Positions 27,801 through 35,973 of a stretch of DNA of 64,000 bases are shown one piece after another. Source of the DNA: Pedobacter kyonggii (GTDB lineage Bacteria > Bacteroidota > Bacteroidia > Sphingobacteriales > Sphingobacteriaceae); the NCBI RefSeq assembly GCF_004310665.1, contig NZ_SIXF01000007.1:159730-223729 (forward strand). The letters run 5' to 3'. How positions within the stretch are numbered: position 1 is the first letter of the stretch; every line of letters starts with the position of its first letter. Position numbers and translations under genes: made by a program. A model generated the notes under the pieces. The model searched no databases and was not told the DNA's origin. It saw only the letters and a list, made by a program, of their open reading frames with translations.

Positions 27801-27939
27801 TAAAGAGTGGGATGTACATTTCAAGCTCTATGCGCCTTATCAAACCACCGTTGAAGGCACTTTAAAAGATGGAAAATTAATAGATTTAAAGGTATTTCCG
27901 GAATCAAGGAAAGCAGATGTAATTAATATGATTAAATAA
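24865..27939 (+). CDS. DUF5703/GH95-like glycosidase with about 260 repeat-encoded residues at its N-terminus
   Basis: From the ATG at 24865 the product is 1024 residues. Residues 1 to about 260 come from tandem 144-bp repeats (48 codons each). A hydrophobic signal-like stretch, LNLFLVCSVSLCFLTSDAFSQ, only follows at about residues 266-288. From there it reads as a DUF5703 N-terminal sandwich (NNVVWNTQSLNSSASMPVGGGDISLNLWVENG) and an (alpha/alpha)6 barrel like GH95 (FRNWGGGTHTAQNQRLVYWPML, TQSAWGHNGASF). Without the insertion this would be a secreted glycosidase of about 760 residues. No ATG exists between the repeats and the signal stretch, so either the long form is made, an alternative start is used, or the gene is silenced. 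Confidence 0.75.
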   Translation: MNFTTKTLKAQSISFRASNALICLIWSKFLNHALGILSFLRWSNTTSQKTLTTKAESTQSISFRNLNVLIYLIWSKFLNHASGILSFLRWSNTTVQKTLTTKAESTQSISFRNLNVLIYLIWSKFLNHASGILSFLRWSNTTVQKTLTTKAESTQSISFRNLNVLIYLIWSKFLNHALGILSFLRWSNTTSQKTLTTKAESTQSISFRNLNVLIYLIWSKFLNHALGILSFLRWSNTTVQKTLTTKAQSTLSISFSNLNVLTWSKNLNLFLVCSVSLCFLTSDAFSQEKASNNVVWNTQSLNSSASMPVGGGDISLNLWVENGNVYLYLSKSGTFDENNTLLKLGRVKLKLSPNPFQGKSFKQELILKDGYAQISGSNGKLNTKINVWVDVFNPVIHLDIKSSQNTLTEASYESWRFEDRITKGKENNQNSYKWAPKGIVKTFKDEIAFKNNAIQFYHQNKPETVFDITVKQQGLDDRKAELFNPLKNLIFGGSMQGDNLFPVGNCEGIYLNTPFKAWTLKSKKPSNSTNITITLNTATTESISDWEKQLTSLKINNNHKSSIKWWNDYFEKSFIYINSKDESANQSAKNYQLFRYMLGCNAFGKYPTKFNGGLFTFDPQLTDTALKYTPDFRNWGGGTHTAQNQRLVYWPMLKSGDFEMMKPQFDFYLDLLKNAEIRTQSAWGHNGASFTEQLENFGLPNPAEYGWKRPADFNKGMEHNAWLEYEWDTVLEFCMMILETERYNGNNIEKYLPLIESSLTFFKEHYTYLAKQRGAKALDADGHLVLYPGSAAETYKMAYNSTSTIIALKTVLERLLERPNLSEKQKSEWETMLKTIPPISFRAFDGRTTIAPAKLWERINNTESPQLYPVYPWGIYGIGKPGLDTAINTFKYDTDVLKFRSYIGWKQDNIFAARLGLTEDAAKLTNAKLKDSGRRFPAFWGPGFDWTPDHNWGGSGMIGLQEMLMQVDGKKIYLYPAWPKEWDVHFKLYAPYQTTVEGTLKDGKLIDLKVFPESRKADVINMIK
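24873..25660. repeat. tandem array of 144-bp units (five full copies plus a partial sixth)
   Basis: The units are 24877-25020, 25021-25164, 25165-25308, 25309-25452 and 25453-25596, followed by a truncated copy to about 25660. Each full unit ends in ACATTAACC and holds AAAGCACACAAAG, TATGGTCAAAG and CCTCAGCTTCCTTAGG. Units 2-5 are nearly identical, the first and last diverge. The phase is exact to the base, so the frame is kept. To the right (25678-25706) lies CTTTGTGCTTCCT, an inverted version of the CACAAAG motif. Confidence 0.9.
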
Positions 27940-27946
27940 ATGGTAT

Positions 27947-28012
27947 CGTCTTCCTGAACTTGTTTCAGGATCTGAACAACAAGATAGATACTGAACTTAA
28001 TTCAGCATGACG
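27947..28012. repeat. REP-like palindromic pair between DUF5703 gene and SDR gene
   Basis: CGTC at the left and GACG at the right enclose TCCTGAA/TTCAGGA (27952-27970) and CTGAA/TTCAG (27991-28005). It is the same family as the elements at 11311 and 29948. Confidence 0.7.
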
Positions 28013-28040
28013 AACGCTTTAAAATATTTTAAAAAGAAAC

Positions 28041-28829
28041 ATGGATTTACAATTAAAAGAAAAAGTTATTATCATTACCGGTGCTGCAAAAGGCATCGGT
28101 AGAAGCATTGCAGAAGTATTTGCTAAGGAAAATGCAATTGCCATAATCGTAGGTAGAAAAGCAGCAGATAACCAAAAAGTAGTTGATGAAATTGTTGCAC
28201 AAGGCAAACAAGCAGAACAATTTGTTGCAGAGCTTTCCAATCCAGATGATTGCGAAAAAGTAGTTAAAGAAATCGTTGCTAAATTTGGAAGGATTGATGG
28301 TTTAGTAAATAACGCCGGCGTTAACGATGGAGTAGGTTTAGAAAGTGGAAATTATAAAGACTTTATGGCTTCATTACATAAAAACGTAGTGCATTATTAT
28401 CTAATGGCACACCATGCCTTGCCAGAATTGATTAAAAGCAAAGGTGCTATTGTAAACATCACTTCAAAAACAGCAGAAACCGGGCAGGGAAATACCTCGG
28501 CTTATGCTGCCGCAAATGGTGGTAGAAATGCATTAACCCGCGAGTGGGCTGTTGAATTATTAAAATATGGCATCCGTGTAAATGCTGTAGTGGTTGCCGA
28601 ATGCTGGACACCTGCTTACGAAACCTGGATAGAGACTTTGGATAATGCAGAAGAAAAACTAAAAGAAATCACTTCAAAAATTCCATTGGAAAACAGAATG
28701 ACAACTGCAGAAGAAATTGCAAACATGACAGCTTTTTTAATGTCTAACAAATCAAGTCATACCACCGGACAGATTATCCATGTTGATGGCGGTTATGTTC
28801 ATTTAGACAGAGCTTTGGCGAACGCCTAG
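28041..28829 (+). CDS. short-chain dehydrogenase, L-fucose-dehydrogenase-like, with Asn at the catalytic Lys position
   Basis: The 262-residue protein has the NAD(P) motif TGAAKGIG (residues 13-20), NNAG, the catalytic Ser142 region NITSKTAETGQGNTSAY and Tyr155. The residue four after the tyrosine is Asn159 (codon AAT at 28515-28517), where classical SDRs have lysine (YxxxK). The following GGRNALTREWAVELLKYGIRVNAV and a C-terminal GGYVHLDRAL look like the sugar (L-fucose/L-rhamnose 1-) dehydrogenase branch. It would oxidise an aldose to a lactone in the cytoplasm. It is followed by a zinc alcohol dehydrogenase. Whether the Asn variant is active or is a conserved subgroup cannot be settled from this sequence alone. 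Confidence 0.8.
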   Translation: MDLQLKEKVIIITGAAKGIGRSIAEVFAKENAIAIIVGRKAADNQKVVDEIVAQGKQAEQFVAELSNPDDCEKVVKEIVAKFGRIDGLVNNAGVNDGVGLESGNYKDFMASLHKNVVHYYLMAHHALPELIKSKGAIVNITSKTAETGQGNTSAYAAANGGRNALTREWAVELLKYGIRVNAVVVAECWTPAYETWIETLDNAEEKLKEITSKIPLENRMTTAEEIANMTAFLMSNKSSHTTGQIIHVDGGYVHLDRALANA

Positions 28830-28903
28830 TTCAGTTGACAGTTTTTAGTTTGCAAATTACAGTTAACCGATTAACCAATTTATACGATTAACCTTCATTA
28901 AAA

Positions 28904-29929
28904 ATGAAAACCCTTACCTGTACTACACCTGGAACTTTCGAATATTCAGAAACAGAAAAACCTGAGCTTAAAAAAGACCATGCCATTATAAAAATTAAAA
29001 GAATCGGTATCTGTGGAACCGATTTACATGCCTTTGAAGGTACCCAACCTTTCTTTAACTACCCAAGAGTTTTAGGTCACGAGTTATCTGGCGAATTGGT
29101 TGAAGCCGATGGAGCCAACAGTTTCAAAATAGGAGAGGCTGTTACTTTTATCCCGTATTTTAATTGTGGCGAATGCATTGCCTGCCGAATGAACAAACCA
29201 AACTGCTGTGTTAAAATGCAGGTTTGTGGTGTACATGTTGATGGTGGAATGCGCGAATATTTGCAGGTTCCATCGAGAACGCTTTTACATGGCGAGGGTT
29301 TGAGTTATGATGAACTCGCTTTAGTTGAACCTTTAGCTATCGGTGCACATGGGGTCCGTAGGGCAGATGTTCAACCTGGAGAATTTGTTCTTGTTATTGG
29401 TGCCGGGCCAATTGGTTTAGGCACAATGGAATTCGCCAGAATTGCCGGGGCCAACGTAATCGCATTAGATATTAACCAAGACCGCCTGGCATTCTGTAAG
29501 GATAAATTAAAGGTAGCACATGTGGTTAATGCGCTTTCACCTGATGTTGTGCAACAACTTAGCGATATTACCAATGGTGATATGCCAACGGTTGTAATCG
29601 ATGCTACAGGTAATCAGAAGGCCATTAACAATGCTATAAACTATATGGCACATGGAGCAAGGTTCGTTTTAATCGGCTTGCAGAAAGGAGATTTAATTTT
29701 TAACCATCCTGAATTTCACAAGCGCGAATCGACATTAATGAGCAGTAGAAATGCCACTATTGAAGATTTTGAACATGTAATCAAATCAATGAAAGCTGGT
29801 TTGGTTAATCCTACCAACTATATTACGCATCAAGTTAAATTTGAGGAAGTCAAAGATGAGTTTGAAACCTGGTTAGATCCAAAGAATGGGGTGATTAAAG
29901 CAATGGTTAGTGTAGGAAATAAACTTTAG
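28904..29929 (+). CDS. zinc-binding alcohol/polyol dehydrogenase (MDR family)
   Basis: The 341-residue protein has the medium-chain dehydrogenase plan. The catalytic zinc motif is GICGTDLHAFEG and then GHELSGELVEADG, and four cysteines of the structural zinc loop lie in CGECIACRMNKPNCC. The Rossmann motif is VLVIGAGPIGLGTMEFARIAGANVIALDI. It resembles sorbitol, L-threonine or L-gulonate/deoxysugar-acid 5-dehydrogenases. Placed after the fucose-dehydrogenase-like SDR, it may oxidise a later sugar-acid step of a non-phosphorylative deoxysugar route. The exact substrate is not visible. A palindromic repeat and a bidirectional terminator separate it from araA. Confidence 0.85.
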   Translation: MKTLTCTTPGTFEYSETEKPELKKDHAIIKIKRIGICGTDLHAFEGTQPFFNYPRVLGHELSGELVEADGANSFKIGEAVTFIPYFNCGECIACRMNKPNCCVKMQVCGVHVDGGMREYLQVPSRTLLHGEGLSYDELALVEPLAIGAHGVRRADVQPGEFVLVIGAGPIGLGTMEFARIAGANVIALDINQDRLAFCKDKLKVAHVVNALSPDVVQQLSDITNGDMPTVVIDATGNQKAINNAINYMAHGARFVLIGLQKGDLIFNHPEFHKRESTLMSSRNATIEDFEHVIKSMKAGLVNPTNYITHQVKFEEVKDEFETWLDPKNGVIKAMVSVGNKL

Positions 29930-29947
29930 CCATACTTTTACTGGGGG

Positions 29948-30033
29948 CGTCATGCTGAATTTAGTCCAGCATCCATTATACATAATATTCATTTTCAAAG
30001 ATCCTGAAACAAGTTCAGGAGGAAGACCAAAGG
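29948..30033. repeat. REP-like palindromic repeat after the zinc dehydrogenase gene
   Basis: CGTCATGCTGAAT with CCAGCAT at the left, and TCCTGAAACAAGTTCAGGA at the right, form two short dyads. Same family as those at 11311 and 27947. Confidence 0.65.
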
Positions 30034-30063
30034 GGATGACAATCACAGAATGATAATCACATA

Positions 30064-30096
30064 AAAAAGCCGATAACCATAAGATTATCGGCTTTT
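30064..30096. terminator. bidirectional intrinsic terminator between the dehydrogenase gene and araA
   Basis: GCCGATAA (30069-30076) pairs with TTATCGGC (30085-30092) over an 8-nt loop. TTTT follows on the plus strand and TTTTTT on the minus strand. It lies between converging genes and can end both transcripts. Confidence 0.85.
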
Positions 30097-30119
30097 CGAT
30101 TGAGCGTTAATTATCCAAA

Positions 30120-31610
30120 TTATTTATAAAAAACCTCATTCCAATGCAATTCATTCCTGAATTGATTGATTTTGGTATCGGCACCAATATTTACATATTC
30201 TAAGCCGGCAATATTCGCAAAATCCAATAAATGCTCGGTAGTTAAATTCTGGCTGTAAGCGGTGTGGTGGGCACCACCAGCATAAATCCATGCTGCGCAA
30301 CCTGTTTTCATATCAGGTAGGGGTTTCCACAATACACGGGCTACCGGTAAGTTTGGTAAATCATGTTCAGCTTCAACAGCTTTTACTTCGTTCACCAATA
30401 AACGGAAACGGTTGCCCATATCGATTAAAGATGCATTTAAAGCATCGCCACCAGCAACGTTAAAAACCAAACGTGCAGGATCTGCTTTGCCGCCAATACC
30501 TAGAGGGTGAACCTCTAAACTCGCTTTACCACTCGCCAATGAAGCATCAACCTCGAGCATGTGCGAGCCTAAAACCATCGAGTTTGCCGGATCGAAATGA
30601 TACGTATAATCTTCCATAAACGCATTTCCACCCACTAAACCAGCACCCATTACTTTACAGGCACGTACCAAAGCTGCCGTTTTCCAATCACCTTCACCAG
30701 CAAAGCCATAACCATCGGCCATTAAACGTTGTGCAGCAATTCCTGGTAGCTGGATCATACCGTGTAGATCTTCAAAAGTATCAGAGAAACCTTTAAAACC
30801 TCCGTCTTCCAGGAATTTTCTTAAACCCAGTTCAATTTTAGCCGCTTCGTAAACAGATGAATGTCTGGCGCCGCCAACTTTTAAATCAGCAGTCATCTCG
30901 TAAGTCGCTTCGTATTCTTTTACTAACGCTTGAATAGACTCCTCACTTATTCCATTAATTACCGCTACTAAATCACCTATACCATAAGTATTTACCGCGA
31001 AACCAAATTTCATTTCGGCTTCTACCTTATCGCCATCGGTAACCGCAACATAACGCATATTATCGCCAAAACGGGCAAATTTGGCGCCTTGCCAATCGTG
31101 CCATCCGGCAGCAGCCCTGCACCAGGTATCGATCTGTTTAGCTACTTCTTCATCCTGCCAATGCCCAACAACTACTTTACGGTCTTTACGCATGCGCGAA
31201 ACCATGAAACCAAATTCACGGTCGCCATGTGCACTTTGATTCAGGTTCATGAAATCCATATCAATGGTATTCCATGGAATGTCGCGGTTAAACTGCGTAT
31301 GTAAGTGCAATAATGGTTTCTGCAAAACATTTAAGCCTCTGATCCACATTTTAGCAGGAGAGAAGGTGTGCATCCAGGTAATTACGCCGATACAGTTCTC
31401 ATCGATGTTGGCTTGTTGCAAGGTTTCGAAAATCTCTTCGGTTGTTTTTACAATCGGCTTGTACACTACCGAAACAGAAATACTTCCGTTCTGGTTTAAC
31501 GAATCGGCCACTTGTTGAGCGTGCTCCGCTACTTGTTTTAAGGTTTCTTCACCGTACAAATGTTGCGTACCTGTAATAAACCAAACTTGTAATTTTTTTA
31601 AATCAATCAT
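30120..31610 (-). CDS. araA: L-arabinose isomerase
   Basis: The 496-residue protein matches L-arabinose isomerase in length (about 500) and motifs: [19 protein letters not shown] at the start, [45 protein letters not shown] and [13 protein letters not shown] with the two metal-binding glutamates, [11 protein letters not shown] with a histidine, and [13 protein letters not shown] with the last metal histidine. It converts L-arabinose to L-ribulose in the cytoplasm with a divalent metal. It is the last gene of araB-araD-araA on this strand. A 346-bp gap separates it from araD, larger than expected in an operon, and could hold an extra promoter. Confidence 0.95.
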   Translation of the reverse strand: MIDLKKLQVWFITGTQHLYGEETLKQVAEHAQQVADSLNQNGSISVSVVYKPIVKTTEEIFETLQQANIDENCIGVITWMHTFSPAKMWIRGLNVLQKPLLHLHTQFNRDIPWNTIDMDFMNLNQSAHGDREFGFMVSRMRKDRKVVVGHWQDEEVAKQIDTWCRAAAGWHDWQGAKFARFGDNMRYVAVTDGDKVEAEMKFGFAVNTYGIGDLVAVINGISEESIQALVKEYEATYEMTADLKVGGARHSSVYEAAKIELGLRKFLEDGGFKGFSDTFEDLHGMIQLPGIAAQRLMADGYGFAGEGDWKTAALVRACKVMGAGLVGGNAFMEDYTYHFDPANSMVLGSHMLEVDASLASGKASLEVHPLGIGGKADPARLVFNVAGGDALNASLIDMGNRFRLLVNEVKAVEAEHDLPNLPVARVLWKPLPDMKTGCAAWIYAGGAHHTAYSQNLTTEHLLDFANIAGLEYVNIGADTKINQFRNELHWNEVFYK

Positions 31611-31956
31611 TACTATTTATGTTATTTTTAATTTATTTAATGCCATGGTCTGTGTCCTCACAGAACATTATCCATATTCTTTTTTTGAAAAGCAAGGTTC
31701 CGTATTTCATCGGTTAGGGTAGTCCTGCTTTCCGTTTTATTCAGCCACCTGCGGTTGGGTTCATGCCCACTCCAATCAGGTTTAGGTTACTTAGGTAAAC
31801 CTTATTAGGTTAAACCCGACAGCAGCGGCAGCTCCCGATTCTTCATCGGGACTATAGCGAATGGCGGGGCTTTAGTTCCCCAAGCACCACTACAATTGCT
31901 TTCCAAAACCCTTAATTCAATTTATGCAACCAAACTCAAAACTCCCAGCGCTAAAC
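31611..31956. other. spacer between araD and araA with palindromes
   Basis: No gene is supported. TCCCGAT-N5-ATCGGGA (31833-31851) is a clear hairpin, followed by GACTATAGCGAATGGCGGGG, and AACCTTATTAGGTT (about 31798-31811) is a further dyad. These look like dispersed repeats rather than a specific regulator site. Confidence 0.5.
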
Positions 31957-32658
31957 TCACTTCTGCCCATAATAAGCACCATCACCATGTTTACGCTCGT
32001 AATGTTTCTCTATTAACGAATCTTTCAGCTTTGGGGCCTGCGGATTGATCTGTTCTGTGAACAAAGCCATTTGTGCCACCGTTTCTAAAACGGCGCTATT
32101 ATAAACCGCTTTCTCCGCTGTTTTTCCCCAGGTAAAAGGAGCGTGGTTACCCACCAAAATCATCTCAACTTCTTTATAACTTAAACCCAAACTTTCAAAA
32201 TGGTTCATGATCTGAAAACCCGTTTCATACTCATAATTTCCTCTGATCATTTCATCAGCCATTGGGGGTGCACATGGAATATCTACTGTTAAATGGTCGG
32301 CATGGGTAGTTCCGAAAATTGGAATTGCCCTTTGCGCCTGTGCCCAAGCTGTGCCGTAAGTAGAATGCGTATGCACAATCCCGCCAATTTCTGCCCAGTG
32401 TTTATATAAAACCGCATGGGTTTTGGTATCAGACGAGGGGCGTAAACTTCCTTCAACAGTATTTCCGTCAAAATCTACAATGACCATTTTCTCCGGCGAC
32501 AGATCTTCGTAGGGTACACCGCTTGGTTTAATGGCAAAAACACCTTTCGACCGGTCTGCAGCACTCACATTGCCGAAGGTAAAAAGTACCAGTCCCAATT
32601 TGGGCAACTGCATGTTGGCCTGGTAAGCCTGCTCTTTTATATCTTGATAGTTGCTCAT
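31957..32658 (-). CDS. araD: L-ribulose-5-phosphate 4-epimerase
   Basis: The 233-residue protein is a class II aldolase/adducin-fold epimerase. It shows GLVLFTFGNVSAADR, IKPSGVPYEDLSPEKMVIVDFDG, and the metal-binding pair in GGIVHTHSTYGTAWAQA together with IFGTTHADH. MILVGNHAPFTWGKTAEKAVYNS is the late family motif. It converts L-ribulose-5-phosphate to D-xylulose-5-phosphate, joining arabinose to the pentose phosphate pathway. Its start overlaps the end of araB by 4 bp, so the two are translationally coupled. The length matches the E. coli enzyme (231). Confidence 0.95.
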   Translation of the reverse strand: MSNYQDIKEQAYQANMQLPKLGLVLFTFGNVSAADRSKGVFAIKPSGVPYEDLSPEKMVIVDFDGNTVEGSLRPSSDTKTHAVLYKHWAEIGGIVHTHSTYGTAWAQAQRAIPIFGTTHADHLTVDIPCAPPMADEMIRGNYEYETGFQIMNHFESLGLSYKEVEMILVGNHAPFTWGKTAEKAVYNSAVLETVAQMALFTEQINPQAPKLKDSLIEKHYERKHGDGAYYGQK

Positions 32659-34355
32659 GATAAGTAAGGTTTTACATCTTTTTTATTGTATTTTTCCAGG
32701 TATCGGCCTAGCCCCAAATATTGTTGGTAATGCTGGCGGTAAAGTTTTTGTTTTTTAATATTCGGCTTGTATTCTTTCTCAAAGCCTGTTCCCATAGCCG
32801 CCATTGCTGCTTCGATATTTGGATAAACACCAGCCGCTACAGCAGCGAACATCGCCGCACCTAATGCACAGGTATGTTCAAAACGATGGATTCTGATGGG
32901 CATTTCCAAAACATCTGCCATCATTTGCATAATATAAGCTGATTTTTTTGCTACACCACCAATACCGATAATCCCTTTTACCGGAACGCCTTGCTCTTTA
33001 AAACGATCTACAATGGCTTTCGCACCAAAACAGGTGGCAGCAGCTAAGGCACGGAAAAACCGTGGTGCATCGGTTCCTAAACCTAAACCGGTTATAGCAC
33101 CTTTAAGTTCCTGATTTGCATCTGGCGTTCTACGGCCATTTAACCAATCGATAGCGAGTTCAGCGTAGTCGCCCTCTGGTAAAGCTGCAGCCTCGTTGCT
33201 TAACTTAGCGATTATTTTTCCTTCGAGCTCTGCCTTTAATGCAGTAGCTGTAGCCTCATCAATTACATCAGATTCAGTAAGTAAATGATTTAATGGCCAG
33301 CTGATTAAATTCTTGAACCAGGCATAAACATCACCGAAAGCAGATTGACCGGCTTCTAAACCTGCCATACCTGGAATTACCGAGCCATTAACCTGTCCAC
33401 AAATCCCATTAATCAATTTTCCATGTAAATCCTGATTGGGTGCAACCAGAATATCGCAGGTACTCGTACCCATTACTTTACTCAGGTAGTAAGGTTCAAT
33501 CTGTCCCCCAACCGCACCCATGTGTGCATCAAATGCACCAACACCCACTACTACATCTGTACTTAAGCCCAGTTTGGTTGCCCATTCTTCGCTCAATGTT
33601 CCCGCAGAAATATCAGAAGTATAGGTATCGGTGAATAATTTATCTCTAAAGCCTGCTAAAAGCGGATCAAGACTGTTAAAGAAATCTTCAGGAGGCAAGC
33701 CGTTAAACTCTTCTGCCCAAAGTGCTTTATGCCCGGCGGCACAACGGCTACGTTTCATTGTTGTAATGTCGTTTCCACCACAAAGCAAAAACGGAACCCA
33801 GTCGCAATGTTCTACCCACGATGCCGCACCTTTTTTAATAGTCGAATCGACTCTTAATATGTGCAATAATTTAGACCAGAACCATTCTGATGAATAAATG
33901 CCACCTACATATTTAAGGTAATTGGTACTAAATTTAGTAGCGTGTTCATTAATTTCTGCAGCTTCTTTAACTGAGGTATGGTCTTTCCAAAGCACAAACA
34001 TGGCATTTGGATTTTCTTCAAAACCTTTGGTCAGGGCAAGGGGAGTACCCGTTGCATCAACAGCCACCGGACTTGATCCGGTTGTATCAACCGAAATTCC
34101 TTTTACAAGATGTGCAATATCGGCACCACCTGCTTTTGTTAAACAATCTTTTATAGTGTGTGTTAAACCTTCAATATAATCTAACGGATGCTGGCGGAAC
34201 TGATTAACAGCCGGTTTACAATATAAACCTTTCTGCCATCTTGGATAAAGAAAAACAGACGATGCTATTTCCTTTCCGTTTGCGGTATCGACTAGAACTG
34301 ACCGGACAGAATCTGTCCCGTAATCCACTCCAATTACATAGTTTGCTGTGCTCAT
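32655..34355 (-). CDS. araB: L-ribulokinase
   Basis: The 566-residue protein is a FGGY-family sugar kinase of ribulokinase length. It starts YVIGVDYGTDSVRSVLVDTANG (ATP site) and has VKGISVDTTGSSPVAVD, SRCAAGHKALWAEEFNG, VGVGAFDAHMGAVGG and GIIGIGGVAKKSAYIMQMMADVL with the ATP-binding glycine-rich loop. It phosphorylates L-ribulose with ATP in the cytoplasm. It is the first gene of the araBDA operon. No araR-like regulator lies next to it, and I see no confident TAnnTTTG box in the 150 bp upstream. Confidence 0.95.
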   Translation of the reverse strand: MSTANYVIGVDYGTDSVRSVLVDTANGKEIASSVFLYPRWQKGLYCKPAVNQFRQHPLDYIEGLTHTIKDCLTKAGGADIAHLVKGISVDTTGSSPVAVDATGTPLALTKGFEENPNAMFVLWKDHTSVKEAAEINEHATKFSTNYLKYVGGIYSSEWFWSKLLHILRVDSTIKKGAASWVEHCDWVPFLLCGGNDITTMKRSRCAAGHKALWAEEFNGLPPEDFFNSLDPLLAGFRDKLFTDTYTSDISAGTLSEEWATKLGLSTDVVVGVGAFDAHMGAVGGQIEPYYLSKVMGTSTCDILVAPNQDLHGKLINGICGQVNGSVIPGMAGLEAGQSAFGDVYAWFKNLISWPLNHLLTESDVIDEATATALKAELEGKIIAKLSNEAAALPEGDYAELAIDWLNGRRTPDANQELKGAITGLGLGTDAPRFFRALAAATCFGAKAIVDRFKEQGVPVKGIIGIGGVAKKSAYIMQMMADVLEMPIRIHRFEHTCALGAAMFAAVAAGVYPNIEAAMAAMGTGFEKEYKPNIKKQKLYRQHYQQYLGLGRYLEKYNKKDVKPYLS

Positions 34356-34505
34356 AACAATAAATAAATGTCTAATTAACGTTTATTTTTTTGAATTAAA
34401 AAATTTTATTACTTTTTTAATCAAAAACCTTCATTTTAACGTTTTAGTAGCATAAATTTGTATATCGGTTTTTGTATCCACCAGTGTTGGATATCTTTTT
34501 AAACC

Positions 34506-35378
34506 CTATTCTTTTTTCACTACGGGGTATAGGAATTTAAAAGAATTGGACACTGCCTGATGCATAATCGTTGCATGGTTCTCCTGTGGTAAAAAATCAA
34601 AATATGCTTTTACATTTTTGTTTTTGAAACCTTTTATTTTTTCGGTCAATAAATTTGCATCCACTTCCATCACCCTGGGTATTTCAGTTGGCGCTAGGCC
34701 TTCTTTACCAACAGCAATGTAAACATCTGTTTGTTGCTTAAAAGTATTTTCCTTTATTTCGGAATCCTGATTTAACAACGAAGCATTGTCCCACCATAAA
34801 CTGGGACTGATAATAATGTATTTATTAAAAAGCGTAGGTTTTTTAATTAGGATTTCAGTAGCCAGCAAACCGCCTAAAGATTGACCAATAAGGGTTTTGT
34901 TCGCATCCGTTTTATATTTTGCCTGAATATAGGGTTGAAGCTCTTTTTCGATGAACGAAATAAATTTATCCGAATGGCCTGTTGTAGGATATCTTTTTTT
35001 GTCACCCTCGATGGAGGTAGGGAAAGTAAAATCCCGTTTCCGATCTACAGTGGCAATGCCCACCACAATTGATTTAGGTACCTGATTTACCCATTCGAAA
35101 CTGTTAAACTGTACGAGCCCTACAATATGGATGAAATCTTCATCGGCAGAACCATCAAGCAAATAAATTACCGGATACTTTGCGGTATCGTTTTGTTGAT
35201 AACCTTCAGGAAGGTAAATGTTCAGGATTCTTTTCTCAGCCAGTTCTTTTGATTGGATTTCGTCTATTCGCCCTAAAACAAAGGCTTTACTTTTATCGCT
35301 TTCATTTGGCCTGTTTTTCTGTCCAAAAACTACTGCCGTAAAAAAAGTTAAAAGAAGAATTAGAAATGCTTTATTCAT
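34506..35378 (-). CDS. secreted alpha/beta-hydrolase esterase (putative esterase family, siderophore/feruloyl esterase-like)
   Basis: The 290-residue protein has a signal peptide (MNKAFLILLLTFFTAVVFGQ) followed by the esterase-D/IroE-like fold. RILNIYLPEGYQQNDTAKYPVIYLLDGSADEDF is the first half of the domain; the nucleophile elbow is GQSLGGLLATEIL (Ser in GQS), and a late His lies in LPQENHATIMHQ. It hydrolyses esters in the periplasm. Close relatives split siderophore esters or remove feruloyl/acetyl groups from plant glycans; the latter fits the neighbourhood, but the gene is not coupled to araB. Family is clear, substrate is not. Confidence 0.82.
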   Translation of the reverse strand: MNKAFLILLLTFFTAVVFGQKNRPNESDKSKAFVLGRIDEIQSKELAEKRILNIYLPEGYQQNDTAKYPVIYLLDGSADEDFIHIVGLVQFNSFEWVNQVPKSIVVGIATVDRKRDFTFPTSIEGDKKRYPTTGHSDKFISFIEKELQPYIQAKYKTDANKTLIGQSLGGLLATEILIKKPTLFNKYIIISPSLWWDNASLLNQDSEIKENTFKQQTDVYIAVGKEGLAPTEIPRVMEVDANLLTEKIKGFKNKNVKAYFDFLPQENHATIMHQAVSNSFKFLYPVVKKE

Positions 35379-35588
35379 ATGTTACTTATAGGGTGTTTGG
35401 TGCATTAAGCTGTGCTTAATTGATCTGCCGTTTTTTGGAAAAATACAATTTTCATCCGGCCCGATAAAATTGATCTCAATAAGATAATTTTCTCTTGGTC
35501 AATTTGGCTAAGACAAAGATAGATTTGCTTAGCCCCGTTCTTTTAAGATCACGGAACTTTACATCAATAAAAATTGTTAGCCATTTAC

Positions 35589-35972
35589 CTAATCAGCAGT
35601 TCCCTTCAAGCGTTGCCTGTGGCTTTTGCCCCACCTGATCATTTCCAGGATGATACCACCAAAAGACTGGCAGTATTCAGTGGAAGTATATTCAATACTT
35701 ACAGGAGTATCATCTACCACTGTTCTTTTGATCAGCTGGTTTGCCGTCATTTCCTTTAATTCCTTACTCAGCATCCGCGTGGTAATTCCCGGAATGCTTC
35801 TTTCAATATCCCGGAATCTTTTATTGCCGTTACAGATGGAATTGATGATCGGCAGTTTCCATTTGCCCCCGAGCACATAAAGCGTATCCTGTAAAGCCTG
35901 TACCTCTTCTTTTTGGTTGCGTGGATTGGATAGCACTTCTGTCGCAACCTGGATTGTTTTTTCTATTTCCAT
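35589..35972 (-). CDS. HxlR-family winged-helix transcriptional regulator
   Basis: The 127-residue protein has the HxlR signature TLYVLGGKWKLPIINSICNGNKRFRDIERSIPGITTRMLSKELKEMTANQLIKRTV, with the wing and a C-terminal dimer helix. HxlR proteins respond to reactive aldehydes, thiols or redox signals and usually repress an adjacent gene. It is divergent from the SDR at 36055, and an 11-bp inverted repeat (35974-36014) overlaps its own start, so it probably controls both. There is no cysteine pair typical of the redox-sensing HypR branch; a single cysteine lies in ICNG. Regulator type is firm. Confidence 0.9.
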   Translation of the reverse strand: MEIEKTIQVATEVLSNPRNQKEEVQALQDTLYVLGGKWKLPIINSICNGNKRFRDIERSIPGITTRMLSKELKEMTANQLIKRTVVDDTPVSIEYTSTEYCQSFGGIILEMIRWGKSHRQRLKGTAD

Positions 35973-35973
35973 A

